Part shown: positions 63,716 through 64,000 of the stretch, piece by piece
Position numbering within the stretch: the first letter of the stretch is position 1
How the letters are laid out: each line of letters opens with the position of its first letter
Assembly (NCBI GenBank): GCA_017744715.1
Contig: JAGIAT010000008.1
Coordinates: 62,001-126,000, forward strand
Direction: 5' to 3'
Length of the DNA stretch: 64,000 nt
Source: Niabella sp.
Lineage (GTDB): Bacteria > Bacteroidota > Bacteroidia > Chitinophagales > Chitinophagaceae
The notes under the pieces: generated by a model
What the model was told of the DNA's origin: nothing
Databases searched by the model: none
What the model saw: only the letters and a program-made list of their open reading frames with translations
Translations under genes and position numbers: made by a program

Positions 63716-64000
63716 AGAACAATTTGAAAATTTGAAAATTTGAAAATGTGGAAATGTGGGAATGTGAAAATGTGGGAATGTGGGAATGAGAACCGGAGGA
63801 GTGCACGCATCAGGTATGGAACCGGGAGTCCATCTTAAACCTGGGGCGGGTTTCAGTCTTTAGCGATCAGTTTTTAGGTATCAGCTATCAGTGATTAGCT
63901 TTCAGTTGATATGGCCGGGGATGCAGCTCCTGCATCAAACGAAATCCCGCCGTCTCCCGGGTCTTCCTGTTCCTTGAAACCCGACCTGAAACTTTGAACC
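63716..64000. repeat. Intergenic repeats at the right edge
   Basis: A simple tract of tttgaaaa and atgtgggaatg words (63719-63790), also present at 60387-60427 and inverted at 13281-13315, leads into tatcagctatcagtgattag (63.88 kb), a 7-bp hairpin gatgcag/ctgcatc (63.92 kb) and a final cgacctgaaactttgaacc word. No gene is supported to the window end. Confidence 0.65.

Overview
The window looks like a chromosomal segment from a Bacteroidetes bacterium, most likely a soil or plant-associated member of the Chitinophagaceae. The reasons are two SusC/SusD pairs, many lipoproteins with a Cys followed by Ser/Lys/Asp, a type III glutamine synthetase, Bacteroidetes-style -7 promoter boxes (TAnnTTTG) before several housekeeping genes, and gene starts without obvious Shine-Dalgarno sequences. 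The species cannot be fixed from the sequence alone.

Region 1 (1-15.1 kb) is mostly housekeeping. It opens with a remnant in which a piece of an ECF sigma factor runs straight into a 5'-truncated NHL-repeat gene. Then come glutamine synthetase III and a polytopic membrane protein (both minus strand), purL and proC, pyrG, yidC, and dnaX (minus strand). dnaX carries an A10 run exactly where a shortened gamma-like product would end, with stops in both other frames.

Region 2 (15.1-31.5 kb) is the capture half of a large polysaccharide utilization locus (PUL). It has SusC1-SusD1 with two accessory lipoproteins (DUF5000-type and DUF4998-type), a terminator, an AraC-type regulator on the opposite strand, and then SusC2-SusD2 with a fasciclin-domain lipoprotein and a PKD-like surface lipoprotein.

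Region 3 (31.5-60.3 kb) is the enzyme half: GH2, GH95, GH31, an alginate-lyase-fold lyase, GH29, GH88, PL6, GH29, a GH95/GH65-like (alpha/alpha)6 enzyme, a two-domain alpha/beta-hydrolase plus SGNH esterase, GH29, a sialate-O-acetylesterase-type SGNH esterase, GH105, and an opposite-strand beta-helix protein. Four fucosidase-type enzymes, two lyases, two unsaturated-uronide hydrolases and three esterase domains, with no sulfatase, point to an acetylated, fucosylated, uronic-acid-rich and non-sulfated glycan. That substrate is an inference.

Region 4 (60.3-64 kb) holds a metallo-beta-lactamase-fold hydrolase, a small lipoprotein and a GNAT-like protein.

The gaps between genes are unusually rich in repeats: 95-bp palindromic units, a six-copy array of about 238 bp, a 164-bp hairpin-rich duplication, an alternating A-B-A-B array, a MITE-like element, and short gcccc-NNN-ggggc elements that sit directly before PUL enzyme starts. 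No tRNA, rRNA, CRISPR array or intact insertion sequence was seen.
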